Under the pieces are notes generated by a model. It saw only the letters and a program-made list of their open reading frames with translations. It did not search any database and had not been told where the DNA came from. 64,000 bases of DNA from NCBI RefSeq assembly GCF_020535545.1, contig NZ_CP084752.1, positions 3,561,501 to 3,625,500 of the forward strand. The letters run 5' to 3'. Of this stretch, positions 50,631 through 57,995 are shown in pieces. This DNA comes from Roseateles sp. XES5 (lineage in GTDB: Bacteria > Pseudomonadota > Alphaproteobacteria > Rhizobiales > Rhizobiaceae). The stretch's first letter is position 1. Each line of letters starts with the position of its first letter. Both the position numbers and the translations under genes were made by a program.

Positions 50631-50632
50631 CA

Positions 50633-51727
50633 TCATTCTCCTTCTGCGTCGAAGCCTTCGAGCCAAGCCGTGGTAAGCTGCTCGTCCTTCTTAAATTCTG
50701 GGGGGATTGCCTTCCGGCTCATGTTCTTCGCGCGAGCCTCGCGGCCGGCCTGGTAGGCGACGACATCCTGTCGGTCCTCGGACTGCTCATTGGTGCCGGT
50801 ATCGCGCTGCTCCTCGTGACGACGATTGTCATTGCCGCGGCGTTCGTCGGATTTCTCCTGGCGGCTCTCCTGCCGGGCCGGCCCCCTTTCGGCGGTCGAG
50901 ATTTTCTCCATGGGGATTGCAGTGCCGGATTGATCGCTAATGCCGACAAGGGCGTCGAGGCGATTGGCGATGCCGCGCGGCCGCGCGCCGGCGGGCGTGA
51001 CATCGCGCGCCTGTGCCGCAACGTCGTAGAGAAAATCGTCGCGGCTCAGGACCTGGGCGATCTCGCGGGAAATGGGTAGGCGTTTGGCGAGACGCTTGAA
51101 CGGCGTCTTCTTCGCCATTTCTTCCCACCAATCGACCCAAGGACCCTTTTCCGGGGTTTTTGAGGATTGGCGAACCTTCTCGATATCGGTGAAGCGCATC
51201 GTCTCGACGAAAACGCCGCCGTCCTTCATGACGACCTGCGCGTAGACGCGGCGAATCGTTTCACGGTCCTGCTCCTCCGCCTCTTCATGGAAGAGGTGCT
51301 CGCCCTCGTCATCGACCCATGCGCGGAACTGATCGCCGCCGTAGACGATGCCTACCGTTGCGCTCTTCACCTTTCCGGTGTTGTAGACCTTGGTGAAGAT
51401 GCCGCGGATCATCGGGAGCCACTGCACCTTCTTGATCCAGACGTCCCTGCCGTTCTCCTTGACCTTGGTGTTGTAGACCACCATGGCGCCCTCCTTCTTG
51501 TCGGGCATGAGGCCATCGATCGCTGCGGCAAGCGCCGCCTCGAAGAACGACACTCGGTCGGCGATCAGGAGGTTCGGATCCCCCATGGCCGCGCGGATCA
51601 GCACGGCTTTGAACTGCTCGGGGGTGATGTGAGAAGGCAAGGCTTCGGCGAAGCTGTCGAGGCGCTTTTCGATCTGTGCTCGGAGCGTCTGGACGTTCGG
51701 ATCGTTCGAGATGGCTACATCGTTCAT
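50633..51727 (-). CDS. recT: RecT-family single-strand annealing protein
   Basis: A 364-residue recombinase that anneals complementary single strands in phage recombination. The RecT core spans about residues 20-220 (PEQFKAVLIRAAMGDPNLL, VWIKKVQWLPMIRGIFTKVY, ATVGIVYGGDQF). The last 110 residues are a charged low-complexity extension ending in WLEGFDAEGE, longer than in E. coli Rac RecT. It is paired with the YqaJ exonuclease two genes upstream. Confidence 0.92.
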   Translation of the reverse strand: MNDVAISNDPNVQTLRAQIEKRLDSFAEALPSHITPEQFKAVLIRAAMGDPNLLIADRVSFFEAALAAAIDGLMPDKKEGAMVVYNTKVKENGRDVWIKKVQWLPMIRGIFTKVYNTGKVKSATVGIVYGGDQFRAWVDDEGEHLFHEEAEEQDRETIRRVYAQVVMKDGGVFVETMRFTDIEKVRQSSKTPEKGPWVDWWEEMAKKTPFKRLAKRLPISREIAQVLSRDDFLYDVAAQARDVTPAGARPRGIANRLDALVGISDQSGTAIPMEKISTAERGPARQESRQEKSDERRGNDNRRHEEQRDTGTNEQSEDRQDVVAYQAGREARAKNMSRKAIPPEFKKDEQLTTAWLEGFDAEGE

Positions 51728-51738
51728 GGGGATTCCAA

Positions 51739-52533
51739 TCAGCGGAAGGTGGTGCTGGTGGCGCGGAAGATCCGCGCGCCGGGCAGGGGCTTGCTGTCCT
51801 TGTGATGCTTCGCGAAGGCCCGGACGAACTTTTCGAGATCGGTGAGCGTGATGAAGTGGCGAAGCTCTTCGAGGGGGATTTTCGAGGCGTCCTCGATCTC
51901 GGCCGTCCAGCGACCGCTGCTGCTGATCGTGCCTGCCGCGGTCCGCGTCGGGCCGGTTCCCGCCTTGACGGCCTCGCGCGCTGCCTTCTGCGCAGCGTCT
52001 TCTAGAGCGGCGGCTTCGTTCATGACGACGTCGCCCATGACGGAGTGCTCCGCCTCTTGCGCTTCCTGTAGCTTGGCTGCCGCCTCTTCCTGGGCGAGAC
52101 GGGCGCGCTCGGCCGCCTCGCGCGCCTCCCGGGCGCGCTTCTCGTCGTTGTAGGCGCCAACCTTTTCCGCAAAGGCAGTTTTGATCCTCTCGACGCGGGT
52201 CTGAAGCACCTTGAAGAAGCCGTTGATCGCCTCGATCTCATCGCGCCGGCTCTTGGTCGCGGATGTGCGGTCGTTGTCGATGCCGCTGCTACCGGCGAGT
52301 TTGGTGGCACGTCTGCCGATATCGACCATCTTCTCGACAAGCTCTTCCGTCAGGCCGGCCACGTTGCCCGTGTCGTAATTTTCCGCTGCATCGACGAGCG
52401 CTTTAACCATGGTCGCGTCCTTCGCCAGCTTCTCGACTTGGTCCATCAGTTTTCTGTGGTCGACCGCGAGCTGCTCGGCGAGCGTGAGCGGCGGGTGGTT
52501 GTGGCCGATGCCGGGCCCCTCAGAAGCGTCCAT
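51739..52533 (-). CDS. Prophage coiled-coil protein between exonuclease and recT
   Basis: A 264-residue soluble protein. It opens with a Pro/His patch (GIGHNHPPLTLAEQ), then a long coiled coil (about residues 90-170, Ala/Arg/Glu rich: EKRAREAREAAERARLAQEE), and a folded C-terminus (SGRWTAEIEDASKIPLEELRHFITL). No enzyme motif is visible. Its place between the two members of a two-component recombinase suggests a role in that pathway, by context only. It overlaps the exonuclease stop by 14 bases. Confidence 0.65.
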   Translation of the reverse strand: MDASEGPGIGHNHPPLTLAEQLAVDHRKLMDQVEKLAKDATMVKALVDAAENYDTGNVAGLTEELVEKMVDIGRRATKLAGSSGIDNDRTSATKSRRDEIEAINGFFKVLQTRVERIKTAFAEKVGAYNDEKRAREAREAAERARLAQEEAAAKLQEAQEAEHSVMGDVVMNEAAALEDAAQKAAREAVKAGTGPTRTAAGTISSSGRWTAEIEDASKIPLEELRHFITLTDLEKFVRAFAKHHKDSKPLPGARIFRATSTTFR

Positions 52534-53458
52534 TGCTCTGATCCTTCAGTTTGATACGGATTTGGCGTTGGACCGCGCCGTCGGCGCGCGTCGTGGTCGG
52601 TGCGAGAACCTCGAACCGACGGCTGCCGGCGATTTCCGCCGGGCCCATGGTGTAGAGAATTTGCGCACGAAGCACGTCCTCGCGCTTCTGCAGCTCCCGG
52701 CGCTTGACGCGCGTGTCTTCAAGCCGGCTGGCGAATTCATCAAAGGTTTCATCACCGGTAAGGTCGACGCGCTTTGCTTCGCTCCACCGGTTGACGTCGA
52801 GCACGGCACTCCCGTCGCGGTCCCAATCGACAGGAGGGTGTTCGCCGGCGTCAGCGACGCGCCAGAATCCGGCGGTCGCAGCAAGCAGGGCGTCCCAGAC
52901 CTGCACATGAAGAGGGATGTCGATCACCTCCATGCGGATGCCGCGTCCGACAACAAGCACCGCGACCGCGGCCCAGGCCGCACCGGTTAGCTTTGCCTCG
53001 ACGATGGCCTGAACGGCGATCCAGAGTGGAACCTCAACATCGCCGGTCTCGGGGTCGAGCCAGCCGGATCGAAACGCCTCTTCCGAGCTGGTCTTGAACT
53101 GGACAATGCCGCGTCCGTCCATATCCGGGCGATAAGCGAAGGCGTCAGGGGTCGCACCGAGGCGCAGGCCTCGCTCGAAGTAGAATGCGTTGTCGGCCCG
53201 ATAGTCGATCGTCCATGACGGGCGCTCCTCGCGCAGCATTTCGACGGCGACCGGCTCGAGCAGCCGGCCGCGGCGCATGGCCTCGCTCTCTTCGGTGCTC
53301 TCCTCGATGCGGCCGGTTTTCAGTGCCCAGAGTCGATACGCGGTGGTGTATGGGTGGCAAAGCAGCAATGCGCCAGCGACTGACGCGGTGACGAAATCAC
53401 TGCGAAGAGCCAGCCAGTCACCGCGGTCGCCGGGACGAACGCATTCAACGCGCAGCAT
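52520..53458 (-). CDS. YqaJ / lambda-Exo family nuclease
   Basis: A 312-residue PD-(D/E)XK nuclease that resects double-stranded DNA to give RecT single strands. Motifs are WLALRSDFVTASVAGALL near residue 16, RRGRLLEPVAVEMLREE near 66, GATPDAFAYRPDMDGRGIVQFKTS with the catalytic Asp and QxK near 97-120, and LWIAVQAIVEAKLTG. An added helical C-terminus (about 220-312) is present. Confidence 0.88.
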   Translation of the reverse strand: MLRVECVRPGDRGDWLALRSDFVTASVAGALLLCHPYTTAYRLWALKTGRIEESTEESEAMRRGRLLEPVAVEMLREERPSWTIDYRADNAFYFERGLRLGATPDAFAYRPDMDGRGIVQFKTSSEEAFRSGWLDPETGDVEVPLWIAVQAIVEAKLTGAAWAAVAVLVVGRGIRMEVIDIPLHVQVWDALLAATAGFWRVADAGEHPPVDWDRDGSAVLDVNRWSEAKRVDLTGDETFDEFASRLEDTRVKRRELQKREDVLRAQILYTMGPAEIAGSRRFEVLAPTTTRADGAVQRQIRIKLKDQSNGRF

Positions 53459-53633
53459 TGTCGCCCCCTCGATCCACGAACAGGGTACGCAGCATGTCGA
53501 GGCGATAGAGCGCGAGTGCGTCGTCCATGAGCGTGCGTTCGCTCGCGGTCAGGTTGGCGCCGGTCGCCCATTTTCGAATGCAGTCGGTGACTACTTGGCG
53601 GTGAAGACCGCCAATAGAGATTTCGCTCGCCAT
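53445..53633 (-). CDS. First gene of the leftward operon, 62-residue hypothetical protein
   Basis: A small helical protein (ISIGGLHRQVVTDCIRKWATG, RTLMDDALALYRLDMLRTLF). It is the first gene after the leftward promoter, with a leader of about 55 bases, and overlaps the exonuclease gene start by 14 bases. Genes in this place in other phages are often early host-acting or recombination accessory genes; its function is unknown. Confidence 0.6.
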   Translation of the reverse strand: MASEISIGGLHRQVVTDCIRKWATGANLTASERTLMDDALALYRLDMLRTLFVDRGGDNAAR

Positions 53634-53695
53634 GTGATCGTCCGCTTGAGGTCCCGCAGGCGCCGGCGGCGTCTTGCAGCGGGGAATTCGCGCTG

Positions 53696-53723
53696 ATCAT
53701 ATCCACGAACGAATTGACGTCAA
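53696..53723 (-). promoter_or_regulatory. Strong leftward early promoter (PL-like)
   Basis: On the minus strand a TTGACG -35 box and TATGAT -10 box are 16 bases apart, each close to consensus. Transcription would start near 53,689 and read the whole operon from the 62-residue gene to int. GAACGAAT repeats at 53,707 and 53,738 and a palindrome at 53,742 flank it and may be operator parts. Confidence 0.75.
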
Positions 53724-53741
53724 TGCAAAAAAACCGTGAAC

Positions 53742-53755
53742 GAATAAATTTATTC
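53742..53755. promoter_or_regulatory. Perfect 14-base palindrome upstream of PL
   Basis: GAATAAATTTATTC sits about 20 bases upstream of the -35 box of the leftward promoter. The CGAATAAA half also occurs at the switch promoter near 54,655. It may bind a phage regulator or form an AT-rich upstream element. Confidence 0.45.
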
Positions 53756-53820
53756 TTTTTCGCCGGGGCGCCCTGGGCTGTGTCGCGCGCGTACGCGGAT
53801 AATTATCATAAATACATATA

Positions 53821-53844
53821 GGGGTGGCCCTAGAGGGCCACCCC
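53821..53844. terminator. Hairpin terminator of the repressor gene
   Basis: A 10-base GGGGTGGCCC/GGGCCACCCC stem with a TAGA loop, 57 bases after the repressor stop. It has no long T-run; on the minus strand it is followed by AT-rich TATATGTATTTATG. Confidence 0.6.
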
Positions 53845-53900
53845 CATCTATTTGTTGTTATTGGAGTTTATCTACAGAAGCTGCGCGGGAAGATTGGGTG

Positions 53901-54608
53901 TCAAAACCCGCGACGGCGATAATCGCCTACGACAACGCCGCGAATTCGGACTTCAACGCCATCTTGCGCTTCCCCGTTAAGGAAAATCGGCTGGTGGGCC
54001 GGGTTGGTGCTTCGAGGTTCCAGCTTCCAGCCCTTGCCTTCGCGCTTGAGCGCTTTGAGCGTGATTTCCCGGAGGCCGAACTTCCAGTTTTCCACATGGA
54101 CGATGAGGTCGTCCTTCATGCTGAGGCCACTGTCGGCGAAATCTACGCACGTCACGAAGCTTCCGTCGGGAAACTCTTGGTTCATCGAGTCTCCCTGGAC
54201 CTTCAGGGCGTACTGCCGGGCATGTGGAAAGCGCGGGTCTCTCGCGACGGGGATAATTTCGGGCTGATAGTTGATGTCCTCGAACAGCGTGGTGTCGAGC
54301 CAGTTCCCGGCCTGAATTACGCCTTCAACGGGAAGGCCGCCGAGTTCGGGAAGGGCAATGCGGGGATGGTGGAGCTTTCCCGCTGCAGACGCTTTGGCCT
54401 CAGAGCCGTAGGCCTCAGCATTTCCCTCGATATCCATCAGGGTTTCGTAAAGCTCGTTGATCGCGTCCCGGCTCTTGCCCTCCGGCTCGGCCTTGTTGTT
54501 TGCCCATCGAAAAATGGTCGCCTGAGAGACGTCAAAGTGCTCGCCGGCCTCCTGCTGAGTCCAGCCATTGCAGCGGATGATGAACCGCACCTTTTCGTGG
54601 ATATCCAT
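53901..54608 (-). CDS. CI-like prophage repressor (HTH + S24 peptidase)
   Basis: A 235-residue repressor. Residues 5-50 hold a helix-turn-helix (GWTQQEAGEHFDVSQATIFRWANNK). The C-terminal S24 domain has the serine in VQGDSMNQEFPDGSFV near residue 138 and the lysine general base region VENWKFGLREITLKAL near 173, so it probably cleaves itself on RecA activation. No ribosome site precedes the ATG, so a leaderless transcript is likely, as for lambda cI. It is divergent from the Cro-like gene. Confidence 0.9.
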   Translation of the reverse strand: MDIHEKVRFIIRCNGWTQQEAGEHFDVSQATIFRWANNKAEPEGKSRDAINELYETLMDIEGNAEAYGSEAKASAAGKLHHPRIALPELGGLPVEGVIQAGNWLDTTLFEDINYQPEIIPVARDPRFPHARQYALKVQGDSMNQEFPDGSFVTCVDFADSGLSMKDDLIVHVENWKFGLREITLKALKREGKGWKLEPRSTNPAHQPIFLNGEAQDGVEVRIRGVVVGDYRRRGF

Positions 54609-54671
54609 AATTCACACCGATATACGAAATAGGATTCGGGGCAAAATTCGATCGCGAATAAAATTGGGCTT

Positions 54672-54701
54672 GCGGATAATTCTTTCGCGGATATTATCCG
54701 C
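54672..54701. promoter_or_regulatory. Operator-like repeats in the repressor/Cro intergenic region
   Basis: GCGGATAAT at 54,672 is followed by a 15-base palindrome GCGGATATTATCCGC at 54,687-54,701, three bases before the Cro-like ATG. A third GCGGATAAT lies at 53,795 near the leftward promoter. Repeats of one motif at both early control regions fit CI/Cro operators. Confidence 0.6.
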
Positions 54702-54704
54702 CTC

Positions 54705-54920
54705 ATGAACCCGATCCGTTACATCCGCACCCAAGTGTTCAAGATGACCCAAGCCGAGTTCGCGTCGGTCGCGAAGGTCGGGCAGGCATCCGTCTCCCGC
54801 TGGGAAGGCGGCGTTTCGCCATCGCTTGAAGAGATGCAGAACATTCGCAATGGCGCCTTCGAGCGTGGCATCGAATGGGATGATGCATGGTTCTTCGGCG
54901 TTCCCGAGGTGGCCGGATGA
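54705..54920 (+). CDS. Cro-like DNA-binding protein
   Basis: A 71-residue helix-turn-helix protein (MTQAEFASVAKVGQASVSRWEGGVSPSLEEM). It starts the rightward operon, divergent from the CI-like gene. There is no ribosome site before the ATG, and the operator palindrome ends three bases upstream, so the mRNA is probably leaderless. Its last four bases overlap the next start (ATGA). Confidence 0.85.
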   Translation: MNPIRYIRTQVFKMTQAEFASVAKVGQASVSRWEGGVSPSLEEMQNIRNGAFERGIEWDDAWFFGVPEVAG

Positions 54921-55441
54921 CCGCGCTCGCATTTGACTTCCTGACATCGCAATCTCCCTCTCAGGTTCATGCGAAAAGTATGCCTGCATTCCGTGCCAAA
55001 GTGCCGGAAACGTTGGCCAATCGGCTGGAAAAGCGTTCCAGCAACGACAATTTTTCGGCGTCCTCCCAGGACGATGCGGGGAAGGGTGTGTCTGGCGTAC
55101 CTTCCCTGCAGGCCATGATGCGAGAACTGGGGGAGCTGATCTCCTCCGGGCAGCCGGCAAAGGTCCTCTATCCGTTGCTCGCAACTGACTTGCGGCGCCA
55201 TTGCCCGAACATGTCCTTGCGGCGAGTCCGCTCGCTCTACAACGGGGAGGTCTGCCGCGTGTGGGAGGATGAGGCCCTGGCGCTTCGCCTGGCATTGGCC
55301 GCACGCCAAAACCAAAAGGCGCGACGGGAGTTTGCGCGCGCCGCAACTGAGATGTCGGCCAAGCTTGCGGCCGCTGGCGTGCCGCTGACCAGTGCTCAGC
55401 ACAGCATCGTTGCGTCGATGGCCGAGGAGTCGATGCAATGA
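54917..55441 (+). CDS. Prophage hypothetical protein, 174 residues
   Basis: No named family. Residues 1-50 look disordered. Residues 60-174 are helical, with LQAMMRELGELISSGQPAKVLYPLL and HCPNMSLRRVRSLYNGEVCRVWEDEALALRLA, which could be a DNA-binding fold. It is coupled to the Cro-like gene upstream and the GcrA-like gene downstream by four-base overlaps. Confidence 0.65.
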   Translation: MTALAFDFLTSQSPSQVHAKSMPAFRAKVPETLANRLEKRSSNDNFSASSQDDAGKGVSGVPSLQAMMRELGELISSGQPAKVLYPLLATDLRRHCPNMSLRRVRSLYNGEVCRVWEDEALALRLALAARQNQKARREFARAATEMSAKLAAAGVPLTSAQHSIVASMAEESMQ

Positions 55442-55977
55442 GCCGACTACCTGACTGGTCAAAATTGAACAAGGAAGAGCGAACGGCTGCACTTCGCCCG
55501 CTGGTTTCGCAGGGCCTTTCCGCGAACGCGATTGCGCTGCAGTTCTCGAACGCGAGCCGCAACGCCGTTATCAGCCAATGCTCGCGTTGCGGGCTGAAGC
55601 TAGCACGTGGCCTGAAGCGAGGCTCGTGGCGGGCGGAGCCGGAGAAGCCAAAGCCGAAGGCGGCAAAGCGCGCCCCCAATCGAACTTCCCAGGCCGAGCC
55701 GGCGAAAGCCGAGATTGCTCCTGTCCCTCGCCAGACCCTGCAGGCCGTCAAGCCTGCCGTCGTGCCCGCGCCCATCGCACGCGCAAAGGCGTTCGAACCT
55801 TTGATCGGTGTCGCACCGGTTCATCTTGCCGATCTAGGCGCGCTGCAATGTCATTGGCCGGTGAACGGCCATGACGGAATCCATCCGATCTTCTGCGGCG
55901 CTTCAGCATCCGAAACCTACTGCACCAGCCACGCCCGGCTCGCCTATCTGCCGCGCGGTCACCGAGGAGCTTTGTGA
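55438..55977 (+). CDS. GcrA-like cell-cycle regulator encoded by the prophage
   Basis: A 179-residue protein with the two parts of alphaproteobacterial GcrA. The N-terminal helix-turn-helix has LVSQGLSANAIALQFSNASRNAVISQCSRCGLK. The C-terminal sigma-70-contacting part has LGALQCHWPVNGHDGIHPIFCGA and TYCTSHARLAYLPR, with the conserved CxWP and FCG...YCxxH residues. Between them is an Ala/Pro/Lys-rich linker. Host GcrA activates promoters holding CcrM-methylated GANTC sites; a phage copy could redirect RNA polymerase to phage promoters. That role is inferred. Confidence 0.82.
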   Translation: MSRLPDWSKLNKEERTAALRPLVSQGLSANAIALQFSNASRNAVISQCSRCGLKLARGLKRGSWRAEPEKPKPKAAKRAPNRTSQAEPAKAEIAPVPRQTLQAVKPAVVPAPIARAKAFEPLIGVAPVHLADLGALQCHWPVNGHDGIHPIFCGASASETYCTSHARLAYLPRGHRGAL

Positions 55978-56435
55978 TGGGAGCACGCATTCTTGAAGGG
56001 CGCAATCGCGCCAATCCGGAGGAGATGGCCTCCTTCATCGACAAGTACGAACAGCTCGAGCAGGAATGCCTGCGCGAAAAGATGGCGTACATGGAGCGGT
56101 GCCGGCGCATTCGCGCGCAGCAGAAGGAGCTGCTCGACGACGGCAAGACCCAGGGTCTGCCGAAGAATGTCGTGAAGGCCGTCGTCAAGGCGCGCGAACT
56201 GGAGCGCAAGGTCGAAGCTCTCATGGAGGAGCTCGAGGACGATGCGCAGCAGGTCTTTAAGGATATCCGCGAAGCCCTCGGCGACTATGCAGACCTCCCG
56301 CTTGGCCAGGCGGCCGTTTCCCGTGAGGAGACCGACGACGAGCGCACCAGCGCGGTCATCAATGCGGTGAAAGCCGATCTTGGCGATGACGAGCAACAGG
56401 CTTGGGATGCTGCCGAGCCGGCCGGCAACGCCTGA
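55977..56435 (+). CDS. GapR-like (DUF2312-like) coiled-coil protein
   Basis: A 152-residue, highly charged helical protein. The segment ASFIDKYEQLEQE ... DGKTQGLPKNVVKAVVKARELERK recalls the DUF2312/GapR pattern (LKSFIERIERLEEEK ... GNGFDVKALRKIVRLRK). GapR is a chromatin protein of alphaproteobacteria that binds overtwisted DNA near replication forks. The similarity is by eye and the coil is longer than in GapR. The start overlaps the GcrA-like stop (TGATG). Confidence 0.55.
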   Translation: MGARILEGRNRANPEEMASFIDKYEQLEQECLREKMAYMERCRRIRAQQKELLDDGKTQGLPKNVVKAVVKARELERKVEALMEELEDDAQQVFKDIREALGDYADLPLGQAAVSREETDDERTSAVINAVKADLGDDEQQAWDAAEPAGNA

Positions 56436-56505
56436 CGAGACTGGACGGCGCGATCGTTCTCCCGCGCCGACGGCTGCTGCATCGCGCAAATTTGTAGCGG
56501 CCGTA

Positions 56506-56535
56506 CCCCGATCCGTTTCCGCAACCGGATCGGGG
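56506..56535 (+). repeat. Hairpin in the gap before the resolvase gene
   Basis: CCCCGATCCG (56,506-56,515) and CGGATCGGGG (56,526-56,535) pair perfectly around a ten-base loop, in the only sizeable gap of the rightward operon (134 bases). No T-run follows. It could be a processing site or partial terminator. Confidence 0.5.
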
Positions 56536-56569
56536 TTCCACCTGCGGACTATCAGCATCGGCGGAACGC

Positions 56570-57163
56570 ATGACCTTCGCACCTCGTATCCTCGCCCTCG
56601 ATCTTGCAACCCGTTTCGGCTGGGCGTTCGGCGCCGCCGGCGAGAAGCCGGTGTCCGGATCTCGCTATTTCACGCGCACCGGCGAAGCTCCGAAGGGCGG
56701 CCCAATCTCCAACGGCGCAAAGTTCTGGAACGCGATGCGCTTCATTTCCGAAATCGTCGAGGAAATGCGGCCGACCGACATCGTGTGTGAGCAGCCGATC
56801 GCGCCGTCCTCCAAGCAGGGCCAGACGTCGACGGCAGCATTCGAGACGCTATACGGCTTGCCGGCGGCCATCCGCGGCATGGCCTATGGCCTTGGCGTCT
56901 TCAACTGGGAATACGCGACGCCGTCGACCGTCCGAAAGCACTTCATCGGTAACGGCGGGATGAAGGGCGAGGACGCCAAGCCGATCGTCTTTCGAAAATG
57001 CATCGCCCTCGGCTGGATCCTGCCGACCGACGACGACCTGTCCCACGACCGTTCCGACGCGCTCGCCATCTGGTCCTGGGGAGAAGCGAAGCTCGCCCCC
57101 AAGCTGGCGCAGCCCGTCGACGATCTTTTTCTCATTGCTGCAGCGAAGCGGAGATCCGCATGA
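56570..57163 (+). CDS. RuvC-like Holliday-junction resolvase
   Basis: A 197-residue RNase-H-fold protein of the phage RuvC type. The first catalytic aspartate is in RILALDLATRFGWAFG, the glutamate in DIVCEQPIAPS near residue 68, and the last pair in SHDRSDALAIWSW near 162-170. TLYGLPAAIRGMAYGLG is the conserved central helix. It should cut branched recombination intermediates before packaging. Confidence 0.85.
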   Translation: MTFAPRILALDLATRFGWAFGAAGEKPVSGSRYFTRTGEAPKGGPISNGAKFWNAMRFISEIVEEMRPTDIVCEQPIAPSSKQGQTSTAAFETLYGLPAAIRGMAYGLGVFNWEYATPSTVRKHFIGNGGMKGEDAKPIVFRKCIALGWILPTDDDLSHDRSDALAIWSWGEAKLAPKLAQPVDDLFLIAAAKRRSA

Positions 57164-57855
57164 TGAACGCCTTGATCAAGTCGCTCGTGGAGAAGGTCTC
57201 CCGCGGGAAAGACTGGAACCCCTACAAGATTCTCGGCGTCCGCAAGGCGGCGACTGCAAAGGAGATCCGTGCAGCGTATCGTCGGCGCGCCAAGGCAGTC
57301 CATAGTGACGTGACCGGCGATGCCGACGAGTTCCTCCTGCTCAAGGAAGCCCATGACTTCCTTCTCGACAGTTCTGCGCGGTCGCTCTGGGACCGAAAGG
57401 GTATCCGTGCAAGCGACGACGTGCGCCGGCGTGCCGTCGCCGCCCTTTCCGGCCTCTTCGATACCGTCGTGAACCAGCTCGCTACAGGAAGCTTCCCGCC
57501 CGAGCACGCCGATATTCCTGACATGGTGCGCCAGGTGGTGCGCGCCAATCTCGAAGAGTTCGCCAGCACGCAGAACCAGGTCAACAACAAGATCCGTCGC
57601 CTGCGCCTCATGGAAGGTAAGACAACGCGGAAAGCGGGCGGCGAGAACCTCGTCTCTTCGATCCTTGCTCGCCGGCTTGAGGAATGCGAAGCGGCGCTCG
57701 CCGAACTCGCTGACCGCGTCCTGATCGGCGAAGTCATGCTGGCGGACCTGGAGAACTATAGCGCGGATATTGAGCCCATAGACCCGTTCTATGCTTCAGT
57801 GCGCAGTGCCAGGCCGTCGGTTCGCAACTCCGAATTCGCCATTTTCTGGCGATGA
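57160..57855 (+). CDS. Prophage J-domain protein with HSD in place of HPD
   Basis: A 231-residue protein. Residues 18-75 form a J-domain (NPYKILGVRKAATAKEIRAAYRRRAKAVHSDVTGD), with HSD instead of the HPD needed to stimulate DnaK in classical J proteins. The remaining 150 residues are helical with no family recognised. It may bind DnaK without activating it, or serve another function. The start overlaps the resolvase stop (ATGATGA). Confidence 0.78.
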   Translation: MMNALIKSLVEKVSRGKDWNPYKILGVRKAATAKEIRAAYRRRAKAVHSDVTGDADEFLLLKEAHDFLLDSSARSLWDRKGIRASDDVRRRAVAALSGLFDTVVNQLATGSFPPEHADIPDMVRQVVRANLEEFASTQNQVNNKIRRLRLMEGKTTRKAGGENLVSSILARRLEECEAALAELADRVLIGEVMLADLENYSADIEPIDPFYASVRSARPSVRNSEFAIFWR

Positions 57856-57866
57856 AGGAGAACGTC

Positions 57867-57992
57867 ATGCGGCACGTACCGGCCATTCTCCTCTTCCTCT
57901 TCATGTTCTCCTCCCTCGGCATCGGCATGTTCGGCCTTGTGCGCCAGATCGCTGAGAAGCACTTCGACTATCATTTTGAGCGGGTGCGCTGA
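57867..57992 (+). CDS. 41-residue single-pass membrane peptide
   Basis: A short gene between the J-domain and methyltransferase genes, starting MRHVPAILLFLFMFSSLG. Residues 4-23 are a strongly hydrophobic helix; the C-terminus is charged (RQIAEKHFDYHFERVR). AAGGAGAACGTC before the ATG is an excellent ribosome site. It is three bases from the next gene. Function unknown; it could be an early membrane-acting phage peptide. Confidence 0.65.
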   Translation: MRHVPAILLFLFMFSSLGIGMFGLVRQIAEKHFDYHFERVR

Positions 57993-57995
57993 TCG

